Origin: Anthoceros angustus
Taxonomy: Eukaryota; Streptophyta; Anthocerotopsida; Anthocerotales; Anthocerotaceae
Assembly: GCA_010909165.1 (NCBI GenBank)
Contig: MU008189.1
Location: forward strand, 558,001-622,000
Length of the DNA stretch: 64,000 nucleotides
Direction of reading: 5' to 3'
Shown: positions 40,276 through 53,800 of the stretch, in pieces
Layout: each line of letters opens with the position of its first letter
Position numbering within the stretch: position 1 is the stretch's first letter
Notes under the pieces: model-generated
What the model saw: the letters and a program-made list of their open reading frames with translations, nothing else
Told to the model about the DNA's origin: nothing
The model's database searches: none
Made by a program: the position numbers and the translations under genes

Positions 40276-41640
40276 TCATTTGGTTTGCAAGAGGATTGGG
40301 CGGAGATGGGAAGGCACGTCGTCTCAGTGAGAAAAGATTTGGATCGGGCGATTAAAGGCGCCTCGAACTATGAGGAGTCCAACGCGGAAGAGAAGAAGAA
40401 CTCGAACAAGGGCGCGGAAGGACAAAAGAAATACAAAAGAAGAAGAAGTACTATTCGTCCTCCGATGCTGCGGAGGAGGATAGTTTTCAACCGACTCCTC
40501 GGGTAGCTCCACGGAAGAGGAGACCAGCGAGGATTCGGAGGAGAATTCGTCAGAAGGTGAGCGCAACCGAAGGGATAGAAGGAAGAAGGGAAAAAATGAC
40601 TGGGAAACAAGACGACGTGCAAAAGGGAAGGAGCTGCTATATGCACGAAAGGACGCGGAGCAGGTGAGAAGAGAGGTGGAAACAGCAGCCAAAAAGGTGG
40701 AGCAACAAGGGAACAAGATGGAGGAAATGATGGTCAAACTGGAGAAACTCCATCTTAATGCCATCAAGGACCATGATAGAAGAAGGGTTGCTCGGAGCGG
40801 GCGAATCTCTTCGCTCAACTTGTGGACAGCAGGGCACTCGAGGTCGAACTGCCCACAAACAAAAGTGCAACCATCTTGGGCTACGAGGAAGAGGATGAGG
40901 AGATGTGCTTGGAAGATACATACCAAATTCAAGAGGCAACACCGATCTCGGTACCAAAACTTTGTACCCCTCGAGTTTGCGAAACCCCACAGGCATGGGC
41001 ATTCGCAATCGGATGGCAAGGAACCCGGGCAAATGAGTGCGTCAGTTACAATTGCCGAGGGTTCGGGCATCTTGCTGGATGCCCCTCCGCATCTCGCCAG
41101 GGAATGGTGATTTTGAAAGGTGTGGACGCAAGCAATCGGTCACGTGGCCGGCGTCCTCTGCCGCAAAAAAACAGTGAGGATCGCTCAACCTCCGGTTACG
41201 GCGACCCACCCCCCCGTACAGCAAAGCCCGTTGCCAGCAATGCAAGTCGAAGATGCGCTCATGGCTGTATGGGAGGATTCCGAGGCCAGTGTACTGAGGA
41301 GCCTGGAAGGGTTGGGGGATGTGGACAGTGGGTATTACGGAACTCCTGCGATGGCTGTTCGGACGCGGAGCGGCGAGAGGAAGGCGGACACCCTAAGAAG
41401 GGGAACGGGGGAAAAAGAGGAAGAAGAACGGAGTGGGAGCCTCCATAACGTCCGCAAGTGAGGAGGAAGAGGCGTCTTCATCAAAGCGGGAAGGAAGAGA
41501 AGTCCAACCACAAAAGGCGAGGGACTCGGTATGGAGTCGTGAAAAAGAAAGGGCATGCGAATCCAGTGGACGGGAGCAAGGCACGACGCCACACTTAACG
41601 CGAGGTTGCGATTTGGATGGCATCACGGTGTAACTCCCTT
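40276..41640 (+). pseudogene. gag: Gypsy gag C-terminal region with zinc knuckle
   Basis: The region is charged and helix-rich (Lys/Glu runs at 40380-40800). A degenerate CCHC-like motif around 41039-41095 reads C-V-S-Y-N-C-R-G-F-G-H-L-A-G-C-P. Several frame changes occur. Unlike its neighbours this part is present only once, apart from its last 90 bp. Confidence 0.7.
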
Positions 41641-41777
41641 AGCGAGACCGCGGATTCGAGGGTGAAGTGCAAAAAGGACATGGACGGCAGTGGGACTCGA
41701 GTCGACACATGGGGCGAAAAACCCGCAAGAGGAAAAAAGGATGAGTCGGCGTTTCCGCCCGATGTCAGAGGAAGGTT

Positions 41778-42296
41778 ATGGATATGATCCGACAAGAACT
41801 GGAACAGACTCCGACAGTCGTACCTTTGGCCACTGACCCACCTGACCCACCTACCGGCCAGTCTGTTTCAACGACCGCAACATCTCGAACCTACAGGTTC
41901 GAAATGACGGTGGGGGTTGGCAAGGAGAAAGCAGAAAACAGTGTTCCTTTCAATTTGGCGGGCTATCATGGACCAAAAGTTCATGATAACGTTGACGACT
42001 TCGTGGACAATCGCATGCAGACCGTCAAGTGGGGCATTGAAGGCGGCACAACCCAAGAAGAGACGGAACCTTTCCACCCCAAGGCCGAAATCCCTTCTGT
42101 GAATATGGTGGCCATGATGGACACTGTGAGCTCTGAGATAGAAATTGCGGGATGTGTAATCAAGAAGGTGCCGCTAGATTCCGGTCGAGTCAACATCATG
42201 ACAGAGGAGACCGCTCGGAAGCTTGGGTTGCGAGATAGAACATACATCAAAGGTGTTGCGGTGGCGGACATGTCCAAAATGGCGGTAGGGGAGTGA
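41778..42296 (+). CDS. pol: Gypsy protease region, first passage
   Basis: 172 open codons. The retropepsin-like motif P-L-D-S-G sits at 42171-42185, followed by V-N-I-M-T-E-E-T-A-R-K-L-G-L. Upstream is a hydrophilic linker. The protease would cleave the Gag-Pol precursor. One or two residues after D-S-G differ from the common D-S-G-S/A-x-x-N, perhaps because of a lost codon. Confidence 0.75.
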   Translation: MDMIRQELEQTPTVVPLATDPPDPPTGQSVSTTATSRTYRFEMTVGVGKEKAENSVPFNLAGYHGPKVHDNVDDFVDNRMQTVKWGIEGGTTQEETEPFHPKAEIPSVNMVAMMDTVSSEIEIAGCVIKKVPLDSGRVNIMTEETARKLGLRDRTYIKGVAVADMSKMAVGE

Positions 42297-42744
42297 CGGA
42301 GTCCTAACCCATATTGGTACCATTCCGTACCTCATGGACTACGTGGTCATTAAACAAAAAGCGCCAGGGTATGAGGTTCTCATTGACGAACATGGATGTA
42401 TGGGGCACGTTGCACCTTCAAATGGGCGAGAAAGGAAGTGGGATTCAAACCTCTGGACTGGGACCCCAAAATTAAGGAGGAAGGATATGTTTGACTTGGA
42501 GCAGAGATACGTACGCAGGGGAGACACCCACTGAAACGGAGGGATACACCTCTGCTGAAGATACCTCTGGGGGAGAGGATGAGAAGGAGAAATTCCCATT
42601 CGCACATATTTCGTGGTCAGATGAAGAGGACGATTACCGGAGAGATATTCCACATTCCATCAACCTATTAGGGTGCTATGGAGTCACAATTGACAACCCG
42701 GTGGTCGGGGAGGAGACCGGGAGGTCGAGGAACAAGAAGTAGAG

Positions 42745-43655
42745 GTGGCTGAGCCGGGGAGCGACGCATCTGGACAAACTTCGGAGGGGTGCGAGGAGGG
42801 TGTCTCACGTTTTACCTCAGACGACCTATTCCGGGAATGGGGAATGCGCGAAGGAGAACCAAGACAGCCGGAGGAAGGGTTCGGCATCACATCCGCGCCG
42901 GTGGAGAGAGAGTGGGTACAGACGGATGAGGTCAAGGATGTGGAAGTGTTGCCTGGCAAGGTCCTTAAGTTTTCGAACAGGATGAATGCAGACTTGGAAA
43001 GGGGTATGAAACAGCTGTTGGCGGAATTTATCCACGTTTTTGCTTTTGACGTTACAGACATGAAGGGTATACCGAGGGAGTGGGGGGAGCACAAGATTGA
43101 TCTCGAGGGTCAGTGCGGTCCGGATACCGCAATACAAGCTAAATCCAAAGTATTCACTGAAGGTAAAGGAACAATTGGAGCTCTACTTGTGAGACGTCAT
43201 ATATCCTATTGTGACATCGGTGGGTAGCCCCAATTGTGGTGGTTCCCAAAAGCGTAAGGGAAGATACGGTCCGCCAGATTGGAGGAAGTTAAACAAGGTG
43301 ACCAAAAAGACCATTACCCGCTTCCATTCATAGACAACATCGGACTTAGTTGCAGGAGAATGGTCTACTCGTTCGGATGGGTATTCGGGTATAACCATCT
43401 CGTGGAGAGTGATTGGCACATGCCTTCACTACTGGGAACCTATGCCTACAAACGGAGTGCGTTCGGATTAACAGGCACCAGATCCTTCATGCGGATTGTC
43501 AAGATTTTCAAGGAATACCTTAGGGACTTCATGGAGGTCTTCCTGGATGACTTCTGCGTGTTTGGAGCGAAGATCACCTCAACCACCTTCGCAAATGTCC
43601 GAACGGTGTCACAGATTGTGTCTACATCCCGAGAAATGTTATTTCGGCATGCGAA
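42745..43655 (+). pseudogene. pol: Gypsy RT, first passage (incomplete)
   Basis: An acidic linker is followed by the F-A-F-D-V-T-D-M-K-G-I-P lead-in of gypsy RT near 43040 and H-Y-P-L-P-F-I-D near 43313. The catalytic block appears as M-E-V-F-L-D-D-F near 43531-43554. Frame changes occur near 43190 and 43230. At about 43655 the reading returns to 41552 (GGCATGCGAATCCAG). Confidence 0.82.
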
Positions 43656-45720
43656 TCCAGGACGGGAGCAAGGCACGAACGCCACACTTAACGCGAGGGT
43701 TGCGATTTGGATGGCATCACGGTGTAACTCCCTTAGCGAGACCGCGGATTCGAGGGTGAAGTGCAAACGAGGACAAGGGGCAGGACTCGAGTCGACACAT
43801 GGGGCGAAAAACCCGCAAGAGGAAAAAAGGATGAGTCGGCGTTTCCGCGATGTCGAGGAAGGTTATGGATATGATCCGACAAGAATCGAACAGACTCCGG
43901 TCGTACCTTTGGCCACTGACCCACCTGACCCACCTACCGGCCAGCCTGTTTCAACGACCGCAACATCAAACAGACCGCGGTTGCTGAAATGACGGTGGGG
44001 GTTGGCAAGGAGAAACAGAAGCACAGTGTTCCTTTCAATTTGGCGCTATCATGGACCAAAAGTTCATGATAACGTTGACGACTTCTCGGACAATCCGCGT
44101 ACCGCCAAAGAACTGGGGGCATTGAAGGCGGCACAACCCAAGAAGAGACGGAACCTTTCCACCCCAAGGCCGAAATCCCTTGCGTGAATATGGTGGCCAT
44201 GATGGACTGACCATGAGCTGTATAGAAATTGCGGGATGTGTAATCAAGAAGGTGCCGCTAGATTCCGGTCGAGTCAACATCATGACAGAGGAGACCGCTT
44301 GGGTTGCGATAGAACATACATCAAAGGTGTTGCGGCTGGCGGACATGTCCAAAATGGCGCCGGAGGGGAGTTGACGGGAGTCCTAACCCATATTGGTACC
44401 ATTCCGTACCTCATGGACTACGTGGTCATTAAACAAAAAGCGCCAGGTATGAGGTTCTCATTGGACGAACATGGATGTATGGGGCACGTTGCACCTTCAA
44501 ATGGGCGAGAAAGGAAGTGGGATTCAAACCTCTGGGACCCCAAAATTAAGGAGGAAGGATATGTTTGACTTGGAGCAGATACGCAGTGGGGAGACACCCA
44601 CGAAACGGAGGGATACACCTCAAGATACCTCGGGAGAGGATGAGAAGGAGAAATTCCCATTCGCACATATTTCGTGGTCAGATGAAGAGGACGATTACCG
44701 GAGAGATATTCCACATTCCATCAACCTATTAGGGTGCTATGGAGTCACAATTGACAACCCGGTGGTCGGGACTGAGGAGACCAGGACGGAGGTCGAGGAA
44801 CAAGAAGTAGAGGTGGCTGAGCCGGGGAGCGACGCATCTGGACAAACTTCGGAGGGGTGCGAGGAGGGTGTCTCACGTTTTACCTCAGACGACCTATTCC
44901 GGGAATGGGGAATGCGCGAAGGAGAACCAAGACAGCCGGAGGAAGGGTTCGGCATCACATCCGCGCCGGTGGAGAGAGAGTGGCATGCACGGATGAGGTC
45001 AAGGATGTGGAAGTGTTGCCCGGCAAGGTCCTTAAGTTTTCGAGCAGGATGAATGCAGACTTGGAAAGGGGTATGAAACATGGAATTTATCCACGTTTTG
45101 CTTTTGACGCATATGAAGGGTATACCGAGGGAGTGGGGAGCACAAGATTGATCTCGAGCCGGGTGCCGTGCCAGTCCGGATACCGCAATACAAGCTAAAT
45201 CCAAAGTATTCTGAAGGTAAAGGAACAATTGGAGCTCTACTGCGACGCATATATCCTATTGTGACATCGGAGTGGGTAGCCCCAATTGTGGTGGTTCCCA
45301 AAAGCGTAAGGGAAGATACGGTCCGCCAGATTGGAGGAAGTTAAACAAGGTGACCAAAAAGACCATTACCCGCTTCCATTCATAGACAACATAATCGGAC
45401 TTAGTTGCAGGAGAATGGTCTACCTGCTCGGATGGGTATTCGGGTATAATCACCACATCTCGTGGAGAGTGATTGGCCCCCAATCCTTCACTCTGATCGG
45501 GAACCTATGCCTACAAACGGAGTGCGTTCGGATTAACAGGGCACCGTGATCCTTCATGCGACTGTCAAGATTTTCAAGGAATACCTTAGGGACTTCATGG
45601 AGGTCTTCCTGGATGACTTCGTGTTTGGAGCAACAAAGATCACCTCAACCACCTTCGCAAATGTCCGAACGGTGTCACAGACAATTGTGTCTACATCCCG
45701 AGAAATGTTATTTCGGCATG
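43652..45720 (+). pseudogene. pol: Gypsy protease-RT, second passage
   Basis: Repeats 41552-43655: D-S-G at 44261-44269 and the L-D-D-F block at about 45609-45620. It carries its own indels, so the two passages break in different places. This passage goes on past 45720 into RT thumb and RNase H. Confidence 0.88.
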
Positions 45721-46365
45721 CCGAGGGTATTTTGTTGGGGCACCGCATTTTGCGGGGGATAGAGGTCGACCGGATAAGGTCAAAATCATTACCGCCTCAA
45801 GCCACCTACCAAGGAGCTTAGGGATTCCTCGGAATGGTAGGCTATTATCGAAGGTTTGTGAAGAATTTCTCCGGAAGGCGCTCGCTTCGTGCTTCGCAAG
45901 GACCGGAGTGGGAATGGACGCAAAAGAGAGGAGGCCTTCAATGATCTTCGAACCACCCTGATCACAGGACCCACGCTGCGGGGACCGGACTAGACCAAGA
46001 AATTCCACGTGTTTGTAGACGTTTCGGCCTATGCAATCGGTACCATTCTAAGCCAAAGGGATGACAAGAAGCATGATTACCCAATCTATTATGCAGGGAG
46101 ACAGCTCACTGACGCAGAAAAGAAGTATACCACCACCGAGAGGGAGGCGCTGGGAATGGTATACTCGGTTCGCAAGTTTCGTCACTATTTGCTATCCTAC
46201 GAGTTCGTCTTCCATGTGGACCACTTCGCCCTCAAACACCTGGTAAACAAAACTGACTTGTCTGGACGCATAGCAAGATGGATCCTACTCCTGCAGGAAT
46301 TCACGTTCACGGTGGAGACGAGAGGAGGTAGTAAACATGTGAATGCAGATTACATTTCGAGAAAT
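45721..46365 (+). pseudogene. pol: Gypsy RT thumb and RNase H
   Basis: It contains G-F-L-G-M-V-G-Y-Y-R-R-F-V-K-N-F-S (in pieces) and an intact RNase H frame 46009-46365: F-V-D-V-S-A-Y-A-I-G-T-I-L-S-Q, Y-T-T-T-E-R-E-A-L-G-M-V, F-H-V-D-H-F-A-L-K-H-L and H-V-N-A-D-Y-I-S-R. It then steps back into protease-RT spacer at about 46366. Confidence 0.85.
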
Positions 46366-47985
46366 GGGGAATGCGAAGGAGAAATTCCCATTCCATCAAC
46401 CTATTAGGGTGCTATGGAGTCACAATTGACAACCCGGTGGTCGGGGAGGAGACCGGACGAGGTCGAGGAACAAGAAGTAGAGGTGGTCGAGCCGGGAGCG
46501 ACGATCCGGACAAACTTCGGAGGGTGCGAGGGTGTCTCACGTTTTACCTCGACGACCTATTCCGGAATGGGGAATGCGAAGGAGAACCAAGACATGGAGG
46601 AAGGGTTCGCATCACATCCGCGCCGGTGGAGAGAGAGTGGCATGCACGGATGAGGTCAAGGATGTGGAAGTGTTGCCCGGCAAGGTCCTTAAGTTTTCGA
46701 GCAGGATGAATGCAGACTTGGAAAGGGGTATGAAACATGGAATTTATCCACGTTTTGCTTTTGACGCATATGAAGGGTATACCGAGGGAGTGGGGAGCAC
46801 AAGATTGATCTCGTGCGTGCCCCGGATACCGCAATACAAGCTAAATCCAAAGTATTCTGAAGGTAAAGGAACAATTGGAGCTCTACTGCGACGCATATAT
46901 CCTATTGTGACATCGGAGTGGGTAGCCCCAATTGTGGTGGTTCCCAAAAGCGTAAGGGAAGATACGGTCCGCCAGATTGGAGGAAGTTAAACAAGGTGAC
47001 CAAAAAGACCATTACCCGCTTCCATTCATAGACAACATCGGACTTAGTTGCGGGGAGAATGGTCTACCTGCTCGGATGGGTATTCGGGTATAATCACCAC
47101 ATCTCGTGGAGAGTGATTGGCCCCCAATCCTTCACTCTGATCGGGAACCTATGCCTACAAACGGAGTGCGTTCGGATTAACAGGGCACCGTGATCCTTCA
47201 TGCGACTGTCAAGATTTTCAAGGAATACCTTAGGGACTTCATGGAGGTCTTCCTGGATGACTTCGTGTTTGGAGCAACAAAGATCACCTCAACCACCTTC
47301 GCAAATGTCCGAACGGTGTCACAGACAATTGTGTCTACATCCCGAGAAATGTTATTTCGGCATGCGAGGGTATTTTGTTGGGGCACCGATTGGGATAGAA
47401 GTCGACCCGGATAAAGTCAAAATCATCACCGCCCTCAAGCCACCTACCACACTGAAAGAGCTTAGGGGATTCCTCGGGATGGTAGGCTATTATCGCAGGT
47501 TTGTGAAGAATTTCTCCAAGGCAGCCGCGCTTACAGAGTTGCTTCGCAAGGACCAGGAGTGGGAGTGGACGCAGGAACGAGAGGAGGCCTTCAATGACCT
47601 TCGAACCACCCTGATCACAGCACCCACGCTGGGGCCGATCGAACAAGAAGTTCCACGTGTTTGTAGACGTTTCGCCTATGCAATCGGTACCATTCTAAGC
47701 CAAAGGGATGACAAGAAGCACGATTATCCAATCTATTATGCTGGAGGCACGACGCAGAAGAAGTATACCACCACCGAGAGGAGGCGCTGGGATGGTGTAC
47801 TCGGTTCAAGTTTTCGTCACTATTTGCTATCCTACGAGTTCGTCTTCCATGTGGACCACTTCGCCTCAAACACCGTAAACAAAACCGACTTGTCCGGACG
47901 CATAGCAAGATGGATCCTACTCCGCAAGAATTCACGTTCACGGTGGAGACCAGAGGAGGGAGTAAACATGTGAATGCAGATTACA
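46366..47985 (+). pseudogene. pol: Gypsy RT-RNase H, third passage
   Basis: Repeats from the spacer (equivalent to 42655) through RT (L-D-D-F near 47262) and RNase H. 47200-47973 is open for 257 codons and includes D-P-D-K-V-K-I-I-T-A-L-K-P-P-T-T-L-K-E-L and W-E-W-T-Q-E-R-E-E-A-F. The RNase H part is more damaged than at 46009-46365. Confidence 0.85.
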
Positions 47986-49254
47986 TTTAAAGAGAGGAGG
48001 TTACAGACCAAAACGACGATTTTCCGATGAAGCTCTGCACGAGTTAGAGCGCACCGAACCATAAGGCGAGGGTAAATGGTGGCTCGGCAGAAATGAGAAG
48101 GGAGAACGGATACACAAGGCCCACTCACGAGGAGATGATGGAATTCTGGAACGGGAAAATACCATCGGATCTTTCAAACCCCAGTGCGTTTGTGCACTAT
48201 TCGCGTCCGTTTATGACGCAAAGACAATCTGTACAAATCGGGACCGGATGGGCGGGACAGTTATGGGTAACAAGGAGCAGTTATCCGTCTTGTGAGAGAT
48301 GCACGAGGGGAAGCGGAGGACATTTCGCACATATCACGTGCAAGAAGGTGCTTGAAACGGGTATGGTGGCAAACCATGCATCGTGATGCTAGGAGTTTGT
48401 TAAACGCGCGATGCACGCCGAGGGTTGGGAAACCGTCGCAACCACTCAATGGCCAATGGTTCCGATATTGGCCCCGCGCCATTCGAGAAATGGGGAATAG
48501 ACTTTGTTGGTCCCATACCAAAAACGAGGACGCGACAAAACCAATACATCCTCGTGGCCACAGACTATTGCAGCGTATGGTGGAAGCCCAAGCACTGCGG
48601 TAGACACACTCATGTAGTGGCGAGTTCCTCTATGAATGTTATCACTCGATATGGTGCCCTTGGAGCTTGTCGTGACAGAGGGTCACATTTAATCAGCAGT
48701 TATATCTCATATGACGATCTACTTCAACGTTACCAGAAAACGACTCCTTATAATCCCAAGGCAAATGGCTTAACGGAAAAGGCGAATGGGCTCTTGTGCG
48801 GGATCCTCAACAAGCTAACGGTGGAATACGCGTCGGGATCTTAAGCTTCACTCCGCCTGGGCATACAGGATCGCAGAGAAAATAACAACGCAACAAACAC
48901 CGTACTACCTCACCTACGGCCATTCTCCGGTAATGCCTATTGAGTTTGAAATTCCACCCTGCGTATCCAGGAAACTAACCGCATGGCAGTAGAGGAAAGT
49001 CAGCTGGAACGCCTGGTCAGCTTCGCTAAACATACAGAGGATAGGGAACAGGCGTTGAGCGTCATGCAGGATATTCAGGCGAAACGGAAAATATGGCATG
49101 ACAATCGGTTGCGGAAGCAAGAGTGGGTAGTTCCCGGTGACTTGGCCCTGCTGTACGACAATAGGTACATGCACTTTCCCGGCAAGCTCCACCTTCGATG
49201 GATGGGGCCATATAGGGTTCTCAAGTCTTCAAATGGATCAAGCGCAAGAACTAG
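47986..49254 (+). pseudogene. pol: Gypsy integrase, first passage
   Basis: It carries the zinc-binding H-x-x-C region ([13 protein letters not shown]), core pieces ([18 protein letters not shown]) and the C-terminal region (R-W-M-G-P-Y-R-V). Many 1-4 bp losses compared with the second passage; for instance CCAGCGGCAGGCG is read CCAGTGCG. It ends at about 49254 by returning to RNase H at CCACTACCACCGAG. Confidence 0.85.
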
Positions 49255-50875
49255 GTGGCCTCCACTACCACCGAGAGGAGGCTGGGATGGTCTACTCGGT
49301 TCGCAAGTTCCGTCACTATTTGCTATCCTACGAGTTCGTCTTCCATGTGGACCACTTCGCCCTCAAACACCTGGTAAACAAAACTGACTTGTCTGGACGC
49401 ATCGCAAGATGGATCCTACTCCTGCAGGAATTCACGTTCACGGTAGAGACCAGAGGAGGTAGTAAACATGTGAATGCAGATTACATTTCGAGGCTGAGAT
49501 CAGAGGAGGTTACACAGAACCAAAACGACGATTTTCCGATGAAGCTGTTGAGAGTTAGAGGGCGCGGCCGAACCATAAGGCGAGGGTAAATGGTGGCTCG
49601 GCAGGAAATGAGAAGGGGAGAACGGGATACACAAGGCCCACTCACGAGGAGATGATGGAATTCTTGGAAACGGGGAAAATACCATCGGATCTTTCGAAAC
49701 CCCAGCGGCAGGCGTTTGTGCACTATTCGCGTCCGTTTGTACGACGCAAAGACAATCTGTACAAATCGGGACCGGATGGGCGGGACAGGTTATGGGTAAC
49801 AAGGGAGCAGGTTATCCGAGTGCTGACGGAGATGCACGAGGGGGAAGCGGGAGGACATTTTGCTGCACATATCACGTGCAAGAAGGTGCTTGAAACGGGG
49901 TATTGGTGGCAAACCATGCATCGTGATGCTAGGAGTTTGTTAAACGCGATGCCCGCCGAGGGTTGGGAAACCGTCGCAACCACTCAATGGCCAATGGTTC
50001 CGATATTGGCCCTCGCGCCATTCGAGAAATGGGGAATAGACTTTGTTGGTCCCATACAGCCAAAAACGAGGACGCGACAAAACCAATACATCCTCGTGGC
50101 CACAGACTATTGCACGCGTATGGTGGAAGCCCAAGCACTGCGGTAGAACCTGCTCATGTAGTGGCGAGTTCCTCTATGATTATCACTCGATATGGTTGCT
50201 TGGAGCTTGTCGTGACAGAGGGTCACATTTCGTCAACGAAGTTATATCTCATATGACGATCTACTTCAACGTTCGCCACAGGAAAACGACTCCTTATAAT
50301 CCCAAGGCAAATGGCTTAACGGAAAAGGCGAATGGGCTCTTGTGCAGGATCCTCAACAAGCTAACGGTGGAATACGCGTACGACTGGGATCTTAAGCTTC
50401 ACTCCGCGCTCTGGGCATACAGGACTGCAGAGAAAATAACAACGCAACAAACACCGTACTACCTCACCTACGGCCATTCTCCGGTAATGCCTATTGAGTT
50501 TGAAATTCCTACCCTGCGTATCCAGGAAACTAACCGCATGGCAGTAGAGGAAAGTCAGCTGGAACGCCTGGTCAGCTTCGCTAAACATACAGAGGATAGG
50601 GAACAGGCGTTGAGCGTCATGCAGGATATTCAGGCGAAACGGAAAATATGGCATGACAATCGGTTGCGAAGCAAGAGTGGGTAGTTCCGGTGACTTGGCC
50701 TCAAGCGACAATAGGTACATGCACTTTCCGGCAAGCTCCACCTTCGATGGATGGGGCCATATAGGGTTCTCAAGTCTTCAAATGGATCAAGCGCAAGAAC
50801 TAGGTGGCCTCCACTACCACCGAGTCAATGGGTGGAGGGTCAAGAAGTATTATACATAAGTTGGCGGGACGCCAA
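49255..50875 (+). pseudogene. pol: Gypsy RNase H end and integrase, second passage
   Basis: The RNase H tail is followed by a better-preserved integrase. 49652-50146 is open (164 codons) with the H2C2-type zinc region, W-G-I-D-F-V-G-P and A-T-D-Y. A frame break at about 50147 is followed by 50043-50684 in another frame, with N-P-K-A-N-G-L-T-E-K-A-N-G-L-L. This copy reaches the purine tract. Integrase joins element DNA to the target and would produce the 5-bp CCTAC duplication. No chromodomain is visible. Confidence 0.85.
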
Positions 50876-50890
50876 CAAATGAGAAGGGAG
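50876..50890 (+). other. Polypurine tract of gypsy element
   Basis: CAAATGAGAAGGGAG-like purine run two bases before the TGTAAACGATC start of the 3' LTR. Confidence 0.8.
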
Positions 50891-53800
50891 TATGTAAACG
50901 ATCTAGTCTTGGAAACCCTGTTGTGCCAAGTGAATTTTTTGTTTTTGGGATAGTGGTGTGAAAATAAGTCGGGTTGGTAGTTGGGGTATTCATAGTAAAA
51001 ATGTCCTTGGCCTATGGAGTTCTTTTGTTTTATTTTTAGGTTAGAAAATAAATGGTCCGGAATTTGGTGTTCCTTGGCCCATGGACTCGAATGTTCCCTA
51101 AAAAGTCTATATATGTGAGATAGGGGGTTTGGAATAATTAGAGTGTGATAGTCTATAAGTTGGGGTCGACGCGTAGCGAATGAGTGTGGGGTTGTGGATT
51201 GGGATGTGGAAGCGGTCGTAGAGGTCGAGAGTAGGGGAACACAGGAAACTTAACCCTAGGAAATGATCCCGTTCAAACAACGGGCCGGGGAGGAGGAGGA
51301 GGAGGCGCGACGGGTCGAGCGTGTGAGGAGCCGTGATCAGGGGCGGGCGCAGCAGCGAAGGAAGGAGCTCGAACCCCGTCGCGACATCGCGAGGCGCGAC
51401 GCAGAGGAGGAAGGCGCGGCGACAGTGGCGCTCCTTCGAGGAGGTAGGAACCACAGGCCGACCCCGAAATTCGCAGTGAGGTGGCGTTGGTTTGTGGCGC
51501 GAGACCGGGAAGGTGAGAGGGATGGCGCCCAAGGTCACCACCAGTGCTTGCCCAATGGCCGAACATGGATCATTGGAAAGTTCTGGGAGTGGTGAAGGAG
51601 CAAGCGGGTTTCATGGAAGAGCGGTGGAATTACATGAACACAGTGCAGGAGTGCGCACACCAAGGACAAATACCAAAGGGGATTTAGAGCGGCCGCAGGA
51701 TTGGGACCGGAGGTTAGGGAGGTGTATGGGGCAAGGAGGAGGCGGGCGGGTTGGTGATGGAGCTCCAGAAAAGAAGCACGCAGCCCGCCCGTTAAAGCGG
51801 GCGTGGTCCGAACCCAAGGGTTGACGAGGATTTGGCAACAGCAGCTTGATGGGTCCGCCGGTGGCTCCTATGTTTCTCGACAAGAAGCGGGATTATTTGT
51901 CGACCACTTCTTTTGTTCCTTCATGAAGTGGTCAAGGCGAAGATCGATTGGGGGCGAATTCTCTTGACAAGTTGTGTGAAGAGAGGTTGAACTTGATTTC
52001 CTCGCCTCGGCCTCTCTAATCTCACCATTTCGTCCATCTTTATGTTTACGCTATGCGCGGAGGTGGAGATTGTAGCCTCCCTCCACATGTGGAAGCCGGT
52101 TAGGGAGGTGAAATGGAAGGCGGAGGAGCCCAAGGAGGAAAAATCGGATAGCTGGAGTCGGTGGCGGCAGGCGGTTGGAGGAGGAGAAGGAAATTCCACC
52201 AGCAAAGGAGGAAGACCGGGGTGAAGGCGGGCATCAAAAGGTGAAGGCGGATGCGCGTCACCAGTCAGCAGGCGCCCGCTCTGAAAATGAAAGCCAAACG
52301 GCGGTTGGAGGTGGCGCGAGACCAGAAGACTGTGAGAGGGATGGCGCCCAAGGTCACCACCAGTGTGCCCAATGGCCGAACATGGATCATTGGAAAGTTC
52401 GGAGTGGTGAAGGAGCAAGCCGGGTTTCATGGAAGAGCGGTGGAATTACATGAACTCGGGGTGCAGGAGTGCGCGTCACAGGACAACCAGGGGATTTAGA
52501 GCGGCCGGATTGGGACCGGAGTTAGAAGGGTGTATGGGCGAAGGAGGAGGCGGGCGGGTTGGTGATGGAGCCGTCAGAAAAGAAGCACGCAGCGGCAGTT
52601 AAAGCGGGCGAATTCAACCTGGTTGACGAGGATTTGGCAAGCCGATTGATGGGTCCGCCATGGCTCCTATGTTTCGCAGACAAGCGGGATTATTTGTCGA
52701 CCACTTGCTTTTCCTTCGAAGTGGTCAAGGCGAAGATCGATTGTAATTCTCTTGACAAGTTGTGTGAAGAGAGGTTGAACTTGATTTCCTCGCCTCGGCC
52801 TCTCTAATCTCACCATTTCGTCCATCTTTATGTTTACGCTAACTCGCGAGGTGGAGATTGTAGCCTCCCTCCACATGTGGAAGCCGGTTAGGGAGGTGAA
52901 ATGGAAGGCGGAGGAGCCCAAGGAGGAAAAATCGGATAGCTGGGAGTCGGTGGCAGGCGATTCGGAGGAGAAGGAAATTCCACCAAAGAAAAGGAGGAAG
53001 ACCGGGGTGAAAGGCATCAAAAGGTGAAGGCGGATGCGTCACAGTCAGCAGGCGCCACTATGAAAGCCAAACGGCTTGGAGGTGGCGAAGAGGAGGCGCG
53101 ATCCGAGGACAATTTTGACACGGATGCGGATGATGAATCAACTCCGGAGGGTTTAGGGTGACCTCGAGGCGGACCCTCCTCGGCATGGAAGAGATTTTCA
53201 AGGGACTCCACCGGCAACAGAGGTGGATGCAACCGGGGTGAGGGTGCGCACCTGGGGAGGAAAGTTCTCGACGGAGGGATGGCGTCGGCGCGGGCCGCCA
53301 CAACAAGTGGACTTGCGGGAGCTGACCACGCGTCGATGATCCGGGCCCAAGCATTTGTTGGATCAAGCGGCTTTAGCTCTCACGGCTCGATGTGCGGGCG
53401 GCGGAGGAAGTGGTGAAGGCCGGGTTTGACGAAGAGGAGGCCAAGCGCAACGGCGGCCGGACGGAGGAGGAAGGCGCGACGACAAGCGACAAGTCGAGGA
53501 GCCGTGGTCCGGGGCACCGTGATCCAGGAGAGGCGCGAGACTAAGGGAAGGAGCTCAACCCCGCACCGACATCGCGAGGCGCGACGCAGAGGAGGAAGGC
53601 GCGACAGCAGCCGCGCCTTGCCGAGGAGGTAGGAACCCCGAGACCGACCTCCGTGAAATTCGCGAGGTGGCGTTGGTTTGTGGCGCGAGACCAGAAGACT
53701 GTGAGAGGGATGGCGCCCAAGGTCACCACCAAATTGTGCTTGCCCAATGGCCGAACATGGATCATTGGAAAGTTCGAGCTGGGAGTCGGTGAAGGAGCAA

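Noticed and set aside
41778-47985. Three separate gypsy elements nested in tandem
   Set aside because: There is only one LTR pair, one TSD, one intact PBS and one purine tract, and joins between passages lie inside coding sequence without any LTR between them.
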